NCBI GenBank assembly: GCA_024867545.1
Contig: JANFNE010000026.1
Coordinates: forward strand, 186,001 to 250,000
Direction of reading: 5' to 3'
Source of the DNA: Phytopythium helicoides
Lineage: Eukaryota > Oomycota > Peronosporomycetes > Pythiales > Pythiaceae
Length of the DNA stretch: 64,000 nt
Below the pieces are notes generated by a model. It saw only the letters and a program-made list of their open reading frames with translations, was not told where the DNA came from and did no database searches. Positions within the stretch are counted from its first letter, which is position 1. Every line of letters begins with the position of its first letter. Both the position numbers and the translations under genes were made by a program. This document shows, in pieces, positions 26,090 to 36,056 of the stretch.

Positions 26090-26779
26090 AGCGAAACCAT
26101 ATACAAACACACACATTTTCAATCCGCCTTTGACACACTCACACACACAAACAACACACAAACAACACTACACACACACAAAACTACTCCCTACACTCAC
26201 ACATCCACTCCGCAAACCACCAACACACCACACATCAACAAACCACACCTCGATCACTCATTCTTTCTTTTCCTCTTCTTCTTTTTTTCGAGAATCTATC
26301 TTTTTTGTTTCCTTTTTTGTTCCCTTTTGTGTTCACTCTTTTTGTTCCCCATTCGATGAGGCATAACAGTCGCTCCAGTGCTGGGCGGTGTGTAAGTATT
26401 GCTTGTGTGGTAGAATGGAAAGTGATGGAGTACCTGTGGACGATAGGTCCTCCTCTCCTATCTCCTATGTGTCCAAGTTGTTACCGACGATAGCAGCAAG
26501 TAAATCTATAATGTTCTCTAACACTTATGGAGTTTGTGTGTTGCAGCAGTGTCGTGTCGTCAGCCAGTTGCTCATGACGCAGTCTCGAAAGTCGAAAGTC
26601 GGAAAACGTCTCGCACTTGAACGGTAATCAATCAAAAGTACACAAAAGTAAAAGTAGACAAGGCGAGCGAGCGAGCGAGCGAGTGGTGCAGTGTGTGTGT
26701 GAACGTGTGTGAATGTGTGCGTGTGTGATTGTAAAAGGAAATGTGTGTGGAATGTGTGAATATGTGAGTGAAATAATAT

Positions 26780-26851
26780 TGGACACACCGGGGATTGAAC
26801 CCGGGGCCTTCCGCTTGCAAAGCGGACGCGCTACCACTGCGCTATGCGCCC
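26780..26851 (-). tRNA. trnA-UGC: tRNA-Ala (UGC), array copy 36 (in truncated edge unit)
   Basis: Unit 26633 to about 27204. The tRNA and its flanks are intact, but downstream of 27110 this unit has many private substitutions, so only the far side of the unit has decayed. Confidence 0.95.
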
Positions 26852-27189
26852 AGCGAAACCATATACAAACACACACATTTTCAATCCGCCTTTGACACAC
26901 TCACACACACAAACAACACACAAACAACACTACACACACACAAAACTACTCCCTCCACTCACACATCCACTCCGCAAACCACCAACACACCACACATCAA
27001 CAAACCACACCTCGATCACTCATTCTTTCTTTTCCTCTTCTTCTTTTTTTCGAGAATCTATCTTTTTTGTTTCCTTTTTTGTTCCCTTTTGTGTTCACTC
27101 TTTTTGTTCCCCCTTCAATGAGGCAAAACAGTCGCTCCATTGTTGGGCGGTGTGTAATTATTGCTTGTGTGGTAGAATGGAAAGTGATG

Positions 27190-27902
27190 GAGTAGCTGTG
27201 GACGCGATGGCAGTAGTGCTTGGTTCGAGCACTGTGGGATTGCTGTCTCTTGCTTTTGCTTCGTCTGTTCGGGCTTGTAGTCAGCGCCGTTCTCCACGTC
27301 GTCGGGCTCTCTGTTCGAACTGTAAATTTCTCTCTGCTTGGCATCGTCGATTCTCTCCGCATCGTCATGGCGTCGTCAAAACCGTCGTACGGGGTGCCCG
27401 GATCAGCTCGTCGTCGACTTGAACCGATACTTCGATGATCTCTTCTTCCTCATGTTCCTCTAGCTCCTCAACTTCGTTGTCGTCGTCGTCTTCAGTTGGT
27501 TGCAGCTCGGACGACTCATCCGATGAAGATGATGAGCTGTCATCCGAAAGGCCTTCAGGGGCAGGATTGAAGCTGGCTTTTGTGGCTGGTGGAACTTGCG
27601 GCACCTCGTACCTCTGGATAAACCACGACACTCAGCTCTGCTGGGTTCTATCCTTTAGGATAGCGAAAGCTGGATACAGTTGGTGGTGATTGAGCACGTC
27701 CGTAAAGCTCACCGTATTACCGTCCGCAGAGCGGTTGTCGAAAAGCTGGATGACATCCACCTCATACTCCTTCAGCTTCTTTTTCATCCTGCACCCGCTT
27801 CCCTGTAGTGTCGAAAAACAGCTTGCAGTGGAGGAGAGTTTTGATGTTGTAATGAAGCCAATCCGTGCTCGAACGTGTAAAAGTAGAAGTGAGATTATCT
27901 AG
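27190..27902 (-). pseudogene. Decayed acidic ORF adjoining the tRNA array
   Basis: A coding-like minus-strand stretch can be followed from a Lys-rich start (about 27800, MKKKLKEYEVDVIQLF) through an in-frame TGA near 27632 into a strongly acidic Ser/Asp/Glu segment (27631-27365). It then shifts frame near 27365 and continues as an acidic, Gln/Lys-rich segment to about 27190, where the tRNA array begins. One stop and one frameshift argue for a dead gene. The family is not recognised. An acidic linker next to a helix-turn-helix ORF (28054-28365) would fit a DNA-transposon relic, but this is inference. Confidence 0.4.
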
Positions 27903-28053
27903 CACAGCGGCGTGGGCGCACTCCGCCCCACGTCCATGTATGCTTACCTTGGGGCGAAACCACCGATCATTCTAAGTCTGGCGGGGAAACTCTCCGCCGC
28001 GATTCATTCCGCGAAAACGGCTCGCGGGTCGCGACCATTTCCGACCTGTAGCC

Positions 28054-28365
28054 CTAGGCATCCACTGAAGGGTCCACGATCTTTGACAGAGTGTTGTCTG
28101 AGTACTTTTTCCGCCATGCCAACAGCGTACTCTGCTTGACTCGAAGCGCTTGTGATGCTTTCGTTGATCCCCATTCCGGGTGGCTCTTCCACTGATGCAG
28201 CTTTTCAAGTTTCACAGAGAGTAGCTGGGCTTCGCACCTGCGTTTCAATAGAATCTTCATTGCGACGATCTGAAAATGAGTGGATAGGAGCAGATCGGAT
28301 GTTACAGGGTTACACAGTTTCTGCAGTGAGCTGCACAAACGACTCATAGTTTGTGCTAGATACAA
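28054..28365 (-). pseudogene. Helix-turn-helix fragment, possible CENP-B/Tigger-like transposase N-terminus
   Basis: About 68 residues beginning MKILLKRRCEAQLLSVKLEK carry a basic, helical pattern with a WGSTKASQALRVKQSTLLAW segment. This is the spacing of a Psq/CENP-B-type helix-turn-helix as found at the N-terminus of Tigger/pogo transposases. The frame ends after IVDPSVDA at 28054, and no DDE catalytic domain is visible downstream. It is probably a truncated relic in the same decayed block as the acidic ORF that follows. The family assignment rests on pattern only. Confidence 0.3.
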
Positions 28366-29296
28366 ATCTGTGTCTTGCAGATTGTGCGGGAATCACAGAT
28401 CTGTGGAGCATTCGATTCTCATTAGCTGTTAGCGGGCACTAATAGCCAATCAGCGTCATTTATTTTTGGTGCGTCGCTAACTCATGAGCGTCTATACTGC
28501 ATATATAGTTTCTAGGAGGTCAGGAGCCATTGCCCCCGTCTTGGTCTTGCGGGTTGCTAACAATCAACACAGTTCTCATTTCTACCAGCCAAGCGTTTTT
28601 CGTTTCACACTACACACTCAGTACAGTATGCAAACGTTAATCAAGCCAACGCTTCCTCTTTTCACGTGCACGTGTAAGTCGCGTAACTGGGCAGTCCAGT
28701 TACAAGTGCTGTACCGCAGTTTGCTTGTGGAGATGCACCAAAAGCGGGCGAGGAATGTATGTTAGGTCGGTTGTGTATTCTTGGCGGCGAGGATACGAGC
28801 GAGCTATCGCCAAGCATTATCGCGCCGTTGTGCAATCCCACCTACGCTGAAGAGCTGTTTCATGCTGGCAGCAAACGGCTGTGCTGTACAGACGCTTCTT
28901 CAGCCTAGTCGTGCTCGTCCAGCCAACTGGCAACGTCGCGAGCGGTGTTCTCACAGACAAAGCGTGTTCTGTCGCCGACTCGGTCAACCTAACCTTTTTG
29001 CCCATTCACTTTGAGATCATCATGTTTCTCAAAGTGAATTGGCAGTATTGAGATCGCCACACTGCTGCGCGCGTGAAGGTCGGTATCGTCACTAAGAGTA
29101 ACCTGAATGATCTGTTTGGTGGCAGACTTTGCAAAGTGAGGTCGGGTCAATTGCGATCCTGTTCGACCGATCCCCCCTGCTTTGCCAGCAAGCTCTGTAT
29201 ATAGTTTTCAGCGGTCAGTGGTATCTAACTAACCATGCTCGAGTAAGCAAGGTACTGCTCCGTTGAGCCGAATTTGCACCTTGAGAATTGCTGCCC

Positions 29297-29297
<1 letters not shown>
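28366..29297. other. Intergenic region, no supported gene
   Basis: Short ORFs exist on both strands but none has a recognisable domain, sustained codon bias or splice structure. Nothing is called here. Confidence 0.5.

Positions 29298-29328
<31 letters not shown>
29298..29328. repeat. (GT)n microsatellite
   Basis: About 15 uninterrupted GT dinucleotides, upstream of the ubiquitin-like gene. Confidence 0.95.
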
Positions 29329-29331
<3 letters not shown>

Positions 29332-29472
29332 ATGTGGTTGGAGCACAGACCTTCTGCATAGGCGCGTTCCGGGGTTGGAATTGTTGCGCAGCATCCACTT
29401 CACGATTTCTTCCTCTCGGACATGGACGTGAAACCACCGGAGATTCGCCAACAAAGTTGATTCCAATCAGTT

Positions 29473-29559
29473 GCGTTTTGCATCACATTTTGGGACAATC
29501 CGTAGCGTTTTGCACCTAACGCCTCGCATTTTGGGACGGCACGTACTACATTTTGGTCC
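29473..29559 (+). promoter_or_regulatory. Reiterated promoter-proximal motifs
   Basis: The 87 bp ending 40 bp before the ATG at 29600 contain GCGTTTTGCA twice (29473, 29505) and the motif CATTTTGG three times (within 29485-29496, 29526-29537 and 29548-29559). They look like degenerate tandem copies of one element. A role as transcription factor sites or core promoter is inferred from position only. Confidence 0.35.
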
Positions 29560-29599
29560 ACTCACACAGTCTGGTACTGCGCACTTCCATCGCCACCTC

Positions 29600-30550
29600 A
29601 TGGCGTCCGAGCAGGAGTGGCGCGTGACGGTGGCGCGCGGCAAGGCGTCGGCCGAGCTGCCGTTCCGCCCGCAGAGCGCGCGCGCGCTGGCCGAGCTGCG
29701 TGGTGAGGTCTCTCGGCGCTTCGGCGTGGCTCCAGAGCACCAGAAGCTGCTGTGCAGGGGCCGCGTGCTGGCTGGGGACGGCGCGGCGGCGCTGGTGAGC
29801 GACGGCTGCAAGATCCTGCTGCTCTCGAGCGATCCGGGGGCGTCTCGGGCGGTTCAAGGCGCGCAGGAGGCCGAGAATGAAGCAAAAGGAGGCGTTGGGG
29901 AGGAGAAAGAGGCCCTGGGAGCCCCCAAGCTCTCGTTCTCGCAGGCTGGCGGCTCGATGAGCAGCGAGGCAGAGGACGAAGAGCACGCCGTGCGCGTGCA
30001 GCTGGTGCGCGGCAAGAGCTCGCTGGAGCTCACGATGCTGCGCGAACAGAGCGTGCTGGATGTCAAGGCGCGTGCCAGCGCGCTGCTGTCGCTGGCCTCG
30101 CCGCACGCGTTGCGCCTCATCATCAAGGGCAAGACGCCTGACGATGCGACCACTCTAGACGCCATCGCAGGGAGCGCGCGGGTGATCAAGTGCATGGTGC
30201 TGCTGCAGGCACAGCAACACTCGGTATTCGAGAAGGAGGGCGAGTTCAGGGACCTCCTAAATGAGCTCGCACAGCTGCAGGCCTCGAGGAGGCGAGTCGA
30301 GAAGCAGATGGCACGCAACTTCACGTCGAGAGACGAGAGCCTCTTCCAACTCACAACGCTTGCGGACCGCGCGGAATACGTCAGTGCCAACCTAGAACTG
30401 CTCCAGCAGCATTTGGCACCTTCTGGAGCGAGTGGGAAACGGGTCAGCGCGAGCGAGCACACGGTTGCCACGCTGAAATCCACGCTCGAAGAAGCCCAAG
30501 AGCTTGCAAAAGCCGCACGAGACTTGCTCGACAAGCACTCGACCTATTGA
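29600..30550 (+). CDS. Tandem ubiquitin-like domain protein with helical C-terminus (BAG-like)
   Basis: Intronless, 316 residues from the ATG at 29600; the frame is open further upstream, but that stretch is the repeat-rich promoter region. Residues about 5-78 and 131-202 are two ubiquitin-like folds with matching openings (VTVARGKASAEL and VQLVRGKSSLEL), each with the pattern LxxKxxV...L..KGK/RGR typical of such domains. They are joined by an acidic, Ser/Ala-rich linker. Residues 205-316 are predicted all-helical with Leu heptads, as in BAG-family Hsp70 co-chaperones. Neither domain ends in Gly-Gly, so it is not a conjugated modifier. A likely role is chaperone or proteasome adaptor. The BAG assignment is tentative; the duplicated ubiquitin-like fold is the firmer part. 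Confidence 0.7.
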   Translation: MASEQEWRVTVARGKASAELPFRPQSARALAELRGEVSRRFGVAPEHQKLLCRGRVLAGDGAAALVSDGCKILLLSSDPGASRAVQGAQEAENEAKGGVGEEKEALGAPKLSFSQAGGSMSSEAEDEEHAVRVQLVRGKSSLELTMLREQSVLDVKARASALLSLASPHALRLIIKGKTPDDATTLDAIAGSARVIKCMVLLQAQQHSVFEKEGEFRDLLNELAQLQASRRRVEKQMARNFTSRDESLFQLTTLADRAEYVSANLELLQQHLAPSGASGKRVSASEHTVATLKSTLEEAQELAKAARDLLDKHSTY

Positions 30551-30846
30551 GCTGCAATCTGTCAATTCTTACGTTATAAGGACACGAAGTGCGGTGCAGC
30601 ATTGTAGCAGATGGATGGAGCATCAAACACGCATCGCTATCATTAGCAACTGCTCTATTTCGGCGTTGAAAGCAGCTAAATTGGCCATTTTGGGGTTGGG
30701 TCTGGCCGCCTCTGCGCTCTGAGCAGCAAACTGTGCGCACCTCACCATGTACTTTGCTCTCCAAAGCGTGAATCGGTCTGGTTGCACTGTCGTCACAGGT
30801 TTTTGGCTATCCTTTGTTGCCGCCAGGCATTCGTTGCCTTTGTGAG

Positions 30847-33800
30847 ATGCAAAAGAGCAGAGTGCTTCGGACTTGGCTGATTGCCGTCTTCGTTGGATTT
30901 TTGCCACCATTGGCTAGCAGCGAAGCCATTTTCGAGCTGTTTCCAGCTCTCCTCCCTTCACAAATTGCGCTGGACGATCGGCTTGACCAGCTCGAATACC
31001 GATTGAGCTTCCCGGCGTCGTTTTCATCTAGCACCAAGGTCATCGTGACACCAGCATGCCCCGGGTTATCTTTCACACCTTCTTTGCTAGAATTTGATAG
31101 CGATGTACCTGTAATTACTGGAGTGAGTGTCCAAGCGACACGAGCAGGATCCTGGGATGTCGAATTCACAGCCGTCGCGGTCACCGCCACACTCTCAGGC
31201 GAAAGTGAGGAGGAACTCGCTTCGACTGACTTCATCTATAATTCGAGCGCGCTCGATATACTTTCGCCGCCAATTGCGTACGCTGTTGGAGACGAGCAGT
31301 GGTTTGGTGTCGTGCTGCACAATGATTCGTTTGACGCTGCCGAGGAACTTGAAGCACCATCGGCACTCTGGAGCGCACAAACGCATGGATTCCCCAGCAG
31401 TGTGTGTGGATCAGTTGATGGTGACAAAGCTCTCTACTTTACGACTCTTGGGGATCGTGCTGCAGTGACTTCGCCACTGAATCTGCTTGGGTTCTCTGGA
31501 ATGGTTCACTTTTTCCACGCGTACGGGTTTGAGTCGGTTCAGCGGTATGACACTGTTGGGAGCAACCTAATCGCTTGCGAGCAACCGGAAGAGGGAGAGG
31601 AAGTCGTATTCGCATACTTGCCTAACGGGAACGACCCTACTAACGAGAGTGCATGGGTGCCGTTGTACGAACTTCCTCGGTTCAACACTTCCTTTTCCAA
31701 CGCTCAGTTTAGAGCCTACTCGATTGAGCTCCCATTGGGTGCTATGCACACAGCTGCGCAGTTTCGGTGGAGACAAAAGAGCCACTCTAGCTTCCCCATC
31801 GATGTTCGAAGCGGACTTACTGTTGCCGACATCATTGCTGGATCCAACGATATCACAAGTATCCATGGTGAACTTGGACTGGTGGAGAAAGGGCTGTGGC
31901 GCTATCGCAATCTGTTTGATCAGTGGATGCTCGACAACGTTCAACTAGAGGTCCGGTTGAATGCTCCAACTTTTACCAAATCGAACAACATACCGGTCGG
32001 CTATACTCAGGTGACAGTCATGTCTCCAGTTCCCGGGAGCTGGGTGAAAGCATTTGTTGGCAATGGGTCGCACGAATTCCCCACATGTGAAGATGACCTT
32101 GGCAGTAACGTGCAGCCACACGAACTCGACCTCACTCTCAGAGAGAGCGGATACATCCACGCGATTTCCTGTCTTCTAGTCAATGATGTGCTCGTCACTA
32201 GTTTTCCAAAGCGTTCATCACGAATTGAAGTCAAGGCATCACCACCAGTTATCTCGACTCAAGTTGACACAGTCTCTGGGAGTGTCGATGTGTGGACAGT
32301 CCAGCTTCAATGTGTAGAATGCGAATTCATGAGGTATCTCGTGATCGAAGAAGGTTCATACAATGGTCCTTCCTTCTACCCTACCTGCTCATTTGGATCT
32401 CAACTATTGGCGTCAAGCGGAGAAGTCACCATCAGTTTCAACGCGCACGTGGAAGTCGTAGCTTGCGGCAAAACCTTGCTTCCGAGCGATACTATAGCTT
32501 CTGATGCACTCACCGTTCACCCAAGGGCACCAGCTTTTTCATACTCTGCACCACAAACTACGATTACTGGATGGATGGAACTCCTCATTTCCCCTCCCGG
32601 GGAAATGGGATTCGGTATTGTGTACCGGCTCGAGTCCGATACCGACACGCTAAACTGTCCAAGTGATTCTAGCTCATTATCGTCTGATCCAGTCAACATC
32701 ACCGTCAAAGTGTTTGATGTCGTGCGCGCTATTACCTGCTGTATCAACTCTGCCTGTGAATCCAGCGAAGAAGTGTCCTGGGGGCCAATGAATGTGAAGG
32801 CGGTTCCTCCACTATTCAGCACAGCATGTAGCCCTGTTGAACCTCGCACAAAGTTGGTGACCCTCAAACCTGTTACTATCGACGCCTCGGTTCGATATTT
32901 AATCGGAGGATCAGCATCCAGCTTGACCTGCTCGACAGGAAACGTGTACGTGGAGCCCATTGCAGTTAGCGCATCAACTAGCGTATTCGCGATCAGCTGT
33001 CTGTACGGTTTGTCGGTGAGTGACACCGATCGAAGTCCCTGTGGAGGTGGATGGATGTTGTTCCGGCCGAGACTCGTTCACCTATGCTTCGTGCGAGCAT
33101 GTGCTACTAATGGAAGACGACTTTACAGACTGCTTAAGCTCGTCCAAGTGGAATAAAGTAACAAGTCAGTGGGGTGGAGTGATGTCAACGGAGGTGTTCA
33201 TGCTGACAATGTTCATTGCTCCATCAATGAAGACCACACTTTTCTGGAGCTTGAGGCTCACGGTGATTTGTATCCTGGCTCCTCACCAGTCGGGAAACGT
33301 GCAACATCGTCAGGTCTAGTGGACCGTACATCTGATGACATGTACCTCGAGTGGGCATTGGAAGGAATCAGCCCGCCACCATGCAACCAACGGGAGCGAT
33401 GTCCTGCTCGCCGGGTTGGGGCTGTGGTTTCTACATCCATGATGGTGAATGCTGGCGTACTGGTCGTTAAGCTCAAGCCATGTAATGTGTTTGGTACTCT
33501 GACTCAAGTGTGGTGGGGAAGTTATGAAAGTCGCGAGGAAGACGGTTACACAACGCAGGAAATCCCTTTCCTTCCTCTTTGGAAGTCAGCCTTGTATCAA
33601 TCCAAGGTGACCGCAGGAGTTCCGCTCATTGTGTCGTCAGAGTCAACGAATGCTATCGGGTATTCCGGTGACTTTGTCGAGGTTGTCATGCAGTGGAACG
33701 CTTCAGAGGGACGAGCGAACCTGTACGTAGAAGGACAGCTCGTCGAGAAGCAGCAGTCTAGCGACTGGCAATCGACCGATAGCGGTGCTTTGTCAATTGG

Positions 33801-34224
33801 CGTGTGGTTCCCAAACTCGCTCGCCGGAGCCCCTCTGTTCTCGACATGCAACGTGCTCGTCGACCAAGTGCGGATATTCCACTTGGAAGTCACTGGTGGT
33901 CGTTGGTGTGAGCTCGAAAACGTGCAAGATAATGTTGTCTCGTGCGTAAGCGACTCCGACTGCTCTGATTGGGTTCGGTCCAATTGTTTCATGGACATCT
34001 ACGAAGCTATCTGCATGCGACACGAAAGTGTATCAACGGCGGACGAGAATGTGAGCGATGATGCGACAGAAGGAAATTTGCTGTTGAATGATTCGATCGA
34101 GACACTCGAGCTTTCCTCTTCGTACTTTTGCCAGTTTCGAATGCAGCCGCTGGCGCAGACGAGCGTGTCAACGAGCGACGCGTCGGACCGAAACTTCGGA
34201 CTCGACTGGTCGATGCTCGAATAG
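30847..34224 (+). CDS. Large secreted protein with reelin-type repeat and lectin/GH16-like domain (frame disrupted)
   Basis: Starts at the ATG at 30847, which places a signal peptide first (MQKSRVLRTWLIAVFVGFLP, cleavage near ASS-EA). Residues about 140-360 resemble a reelin repeat: Trp and Cys near the start, strand-rich core, then FRWRQ and a DQWMLDNV motif. Several Cys-containing beta modules follow. After about 33100, EDDFTDCLSSSKWNKV and ADNV begin a concanavalin/GH16-like jelly roll continuing to about 33910, and the C-terminal part is Ser/Asp-rich. The reading frame shifts by +1 between 33015 and 33040 and shifts back near 33170-33185. The 33020-33170 segment is clearly coding in the other frame, and no GT-AG intron restores the frame. 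These are either paired assembly indels or early pseudogenisation. It is about 1,125 residues if continuous, presumably extracellular or cell-surface. The function is unknown. Confidence 0.7.
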
Positions 34225-34312
34225 AGTAACTGATAAGAAGATTGACGATAGAGTTCGTGCAAAGTGAGTAAAATCTGAATGCAACTTCTTACGCATTTAC
34301 GCCTCGTGGTGC

Positions 34313-35400
34313 TCACTTGAGCGTTGCGTGCAGCGCCTCGACGATTCTCTCGAGCGCAACATTTCCGCCGAGCGAAGCAATCACGGCACGAATTTCGTTG
34401 ACGAGCTCATCCAGTCTGGCGCGCGTCCGTTCGACCGTGCCGGTTTCCTTGAGGATCTCAACGGCGTGCTTTTTGAGCTCGATGTTTTTGGTGCGCTGCT
34501 TGAGAATGTTCAGCAGACGGCGATCATCCGGGTACTCCCGGATGGCGAGGATGAGCGGGAAGGAAAACTTGCCCTCCGTCAGGTCCTCGCAGAAGCTCTT
34601 GTTCTCCATGTAGTCCTCGTCGAGCAGGTTGATGTAGTCATCTCGGATCTGGAAGTAAACGGCGAGCGCGTTGAGCAGCGGCTCGAAGTCGGTGTCACAG
34701 TCGGAGAAAGCCTGCATGAGTCCGACAGCGAGACGGAAGAGCCCGCCGGTTTTGTTCTGCACCATCTCAATGTACTCGTCGATAGTGGGGCACTGCAGGT
34801 TGTCTCGCCAGAAGATGTCGAGTCCTTGGCCTTGATGCAGCCGCAGCATCTCGCGGACGTACACGTCCATGGCGCGCGCGTTGCCCAGCGCCTGGCAGCG
34901 CTGCAGCGACAAAAAGTACACGTAGTTGGCGCAGTTGATGGTCGCGGGCACTCCATAGATGGCGTGGGCCACGGGTTTTCCCCGCCGCAGCTCCGAGCTG
35001 TCCTCAATGTCGTCAATCCTGTGCGGCCGACAGCGGTTAGCGTGTGGACGACCAGCAGGACAGTATCAACGCTCAGAGGTCCTCATGAGACCGTCGCCGG
35101 TGATGAGACCATCATCCAGATCCTCATCTAGCGATGATACCAGCATCTAGAGGCTCATCTGGCCATGATACCGCCGGCTGCAGTCCCATGAGGCCGTCGC
35201 GAGCCGCTGCGGACGCACATGAGGCTGGCGTTGTGCAGCTCGTCCACGATCCGGTGGATGACGCCCAGCGCGTCCGCGGGGGCCCCGATCCACTTCTGGA
35301 ACGCCCCGATGAGCTGTCCGCGCACATTCTTGCCCGGCAGGCTGTGCACGTACGCGTACGGCTCCAGCAGCTTGCGCTCGTTGTCCTGCACCAGCGCCAT
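34313..35400 (-). CDS. GGPS1: Geranylgeranyl diphosphate synthase
   Basis: Short-type trans-prenyltransferase that adds IPP to farnesyl diphosphate to make GGPP for protein prenylation and isoprenoids; a soluble cytosolic enzyme in relatives. Two exons: 35400-35219 and 35018-34313, with a 200-nt intron (35218-35019; donor GTGCGT, acceptor CGCACAG). Splicing creates the first aspartate motif LHNASLMIDDIEDSSELRRG at the junction. The second motif QIRDDYINL and the SFCEDLTEGKFSFPLI signature are typical of the eukaryotic GGPS1 type. The product is 295 residues, full length for the family. The ATG at 35400 is preferred because CCAAT boxes lie at 35482-35515; an in-frame ATG at 35481 would add 27 residues, a possible targeting extension. 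Confidence 0.9.
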
Positions 35401-35522
35401 GTCGGCACGTCGCGGAATGGCGCCTTCTTCCCTCCGCGATTGGCGCAAACCAGCGCTTTCCGCAGAATCAACGTCTTTCATTGGATAAAACTCCAAACGC
35501 GCGCGTTTCATTGGTCAATATT

Positions 35523-36056
35523 CTACAGCCGGACGATCTCGGGCTGCCGGCGCTCGGCCGCGCTGCGCCGCTGCGTCAGGCGCTCGCGCGCCGCCGCCGC
35601 CGCCTCCGCCGCCTCCGAAGCCTCCGCAGCGTCCAGCGCTCGCTTCATGGCGTCCACCTCCTCGTCCTCCCTGCTCGTCCACACGCGTCCACAGACGTGA
35701 GCCGCCGTCCACACCCGCGTCCACAGCGTGGACACTCACCAGGTGCGGCCGGCCGCGCGGTCCACAGCCGTCCGCGCGGCCGCGAGCGCGTCCTCACTCT
35801 CGGCCAGCCGCGTCCGCAGCTCTGCGGCCGACAGCCCCGCGAGCCGCGAGTGGACGGCGCCGCCGGCCGCTGCGGCCGCTGGGGACGCGTCCACAAGCAG
35901 CGCGCGCGCCCACGCCGCGTTCTGCTGCACGCGCTGGAACGCCTGGTGGCGCGCCACGCGCAGGCGGCGTCGCTCCTCGGCCGACGCGGCGGGCGGAGAC
36001 GGCAGCGGCGCCGGCACGGGCACCAGCGGCGCGTGCGGCATGCGCACGTGGTCCAT
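35523..36056 (-). CDS. Ala-rich coiled-coil protein, unknown family
   Basis: Two exons: 36056-35740 and 35670-35523, separated by a 69-nt intron (donor GTGAGT, acceptor GAGCAG) that joins ...AAGRTW to EDEEVDAMKRALDAAEA in frame. The product is 154 residues. The N-terminus is Pro-rich, followed by a basic helix (AEERRRLRVARHQAFQRVQ) and two long Ala/Arg/Glu helices ending QPEIVRL. No domain is recognised; it may be a small subunit of a larger complex. The gene ends only about 120 bp upstream of the GGPP synthase start in the same direction. The longer plus-strand ORF across it is a GC-rich shadow. Confidence 0.55.

Larger units (their letters stand above)
1..27204. repeat. Tandem array of ~760-bp units, each with one tRNA-Ala gene
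   Basis: Thirty-five full head-to-tail units plus a truncated 36th. Unit starts (at the motif caaaagtacacaaaag) are 1, 759, 1519, 2277, 3031, 3789, 4547, then every 762 bp to 11405, 12167, 12925, then every 762 bp to 22069, then 22831, 23589, 24351, 25109, 25871 and 26633. Lengths are 754, 758, 760 or 762 bp and differ mainly through (GT)n just downstream of the tRNA and (CA)n upstream of it. Each unit contains in + order: a GCGA microsatellite, GT-rich DNA, the tRNA (minus strand), CA-rich DNA, a pyrimidine-rich tract, an intron-like segment and a short unique tail. Units are almost identical. The last one diverges after about 27110 and homology stops near 27204. The left end is cut by the window, so the true copy number is unknown. 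Confidence 0.97.

Noticed and set aside
1..27204. About 250 short ORFs on both strands of the array (for example those starting NPGPSACKAD or CQRRIENVCV)
   Set aside because: They translate tRNA sequence, CA/GT microsatellites and pyrimidine tracts, overlap in several frames and many start at non-ATG codons; no coding signal.
1..27204. CRISPR array
   Set aside because: The repeat period is ~760 bp with no short repeat/spacer structure; the genome is eukaryotic.
1..27204. tRNA-derived SINE expansion
   Set aside because: Copies are head-to-tail with identical spacing, no target-site duplications and no poly-A tails between units; the tRNA bodies are perfect.
33016..33169. A 154-nt intron (GTGAGT...GTCAG) in the reelin-like gene
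   Set aside because: It leaves the downstream frame wrong and would delete clearly coding sequence.
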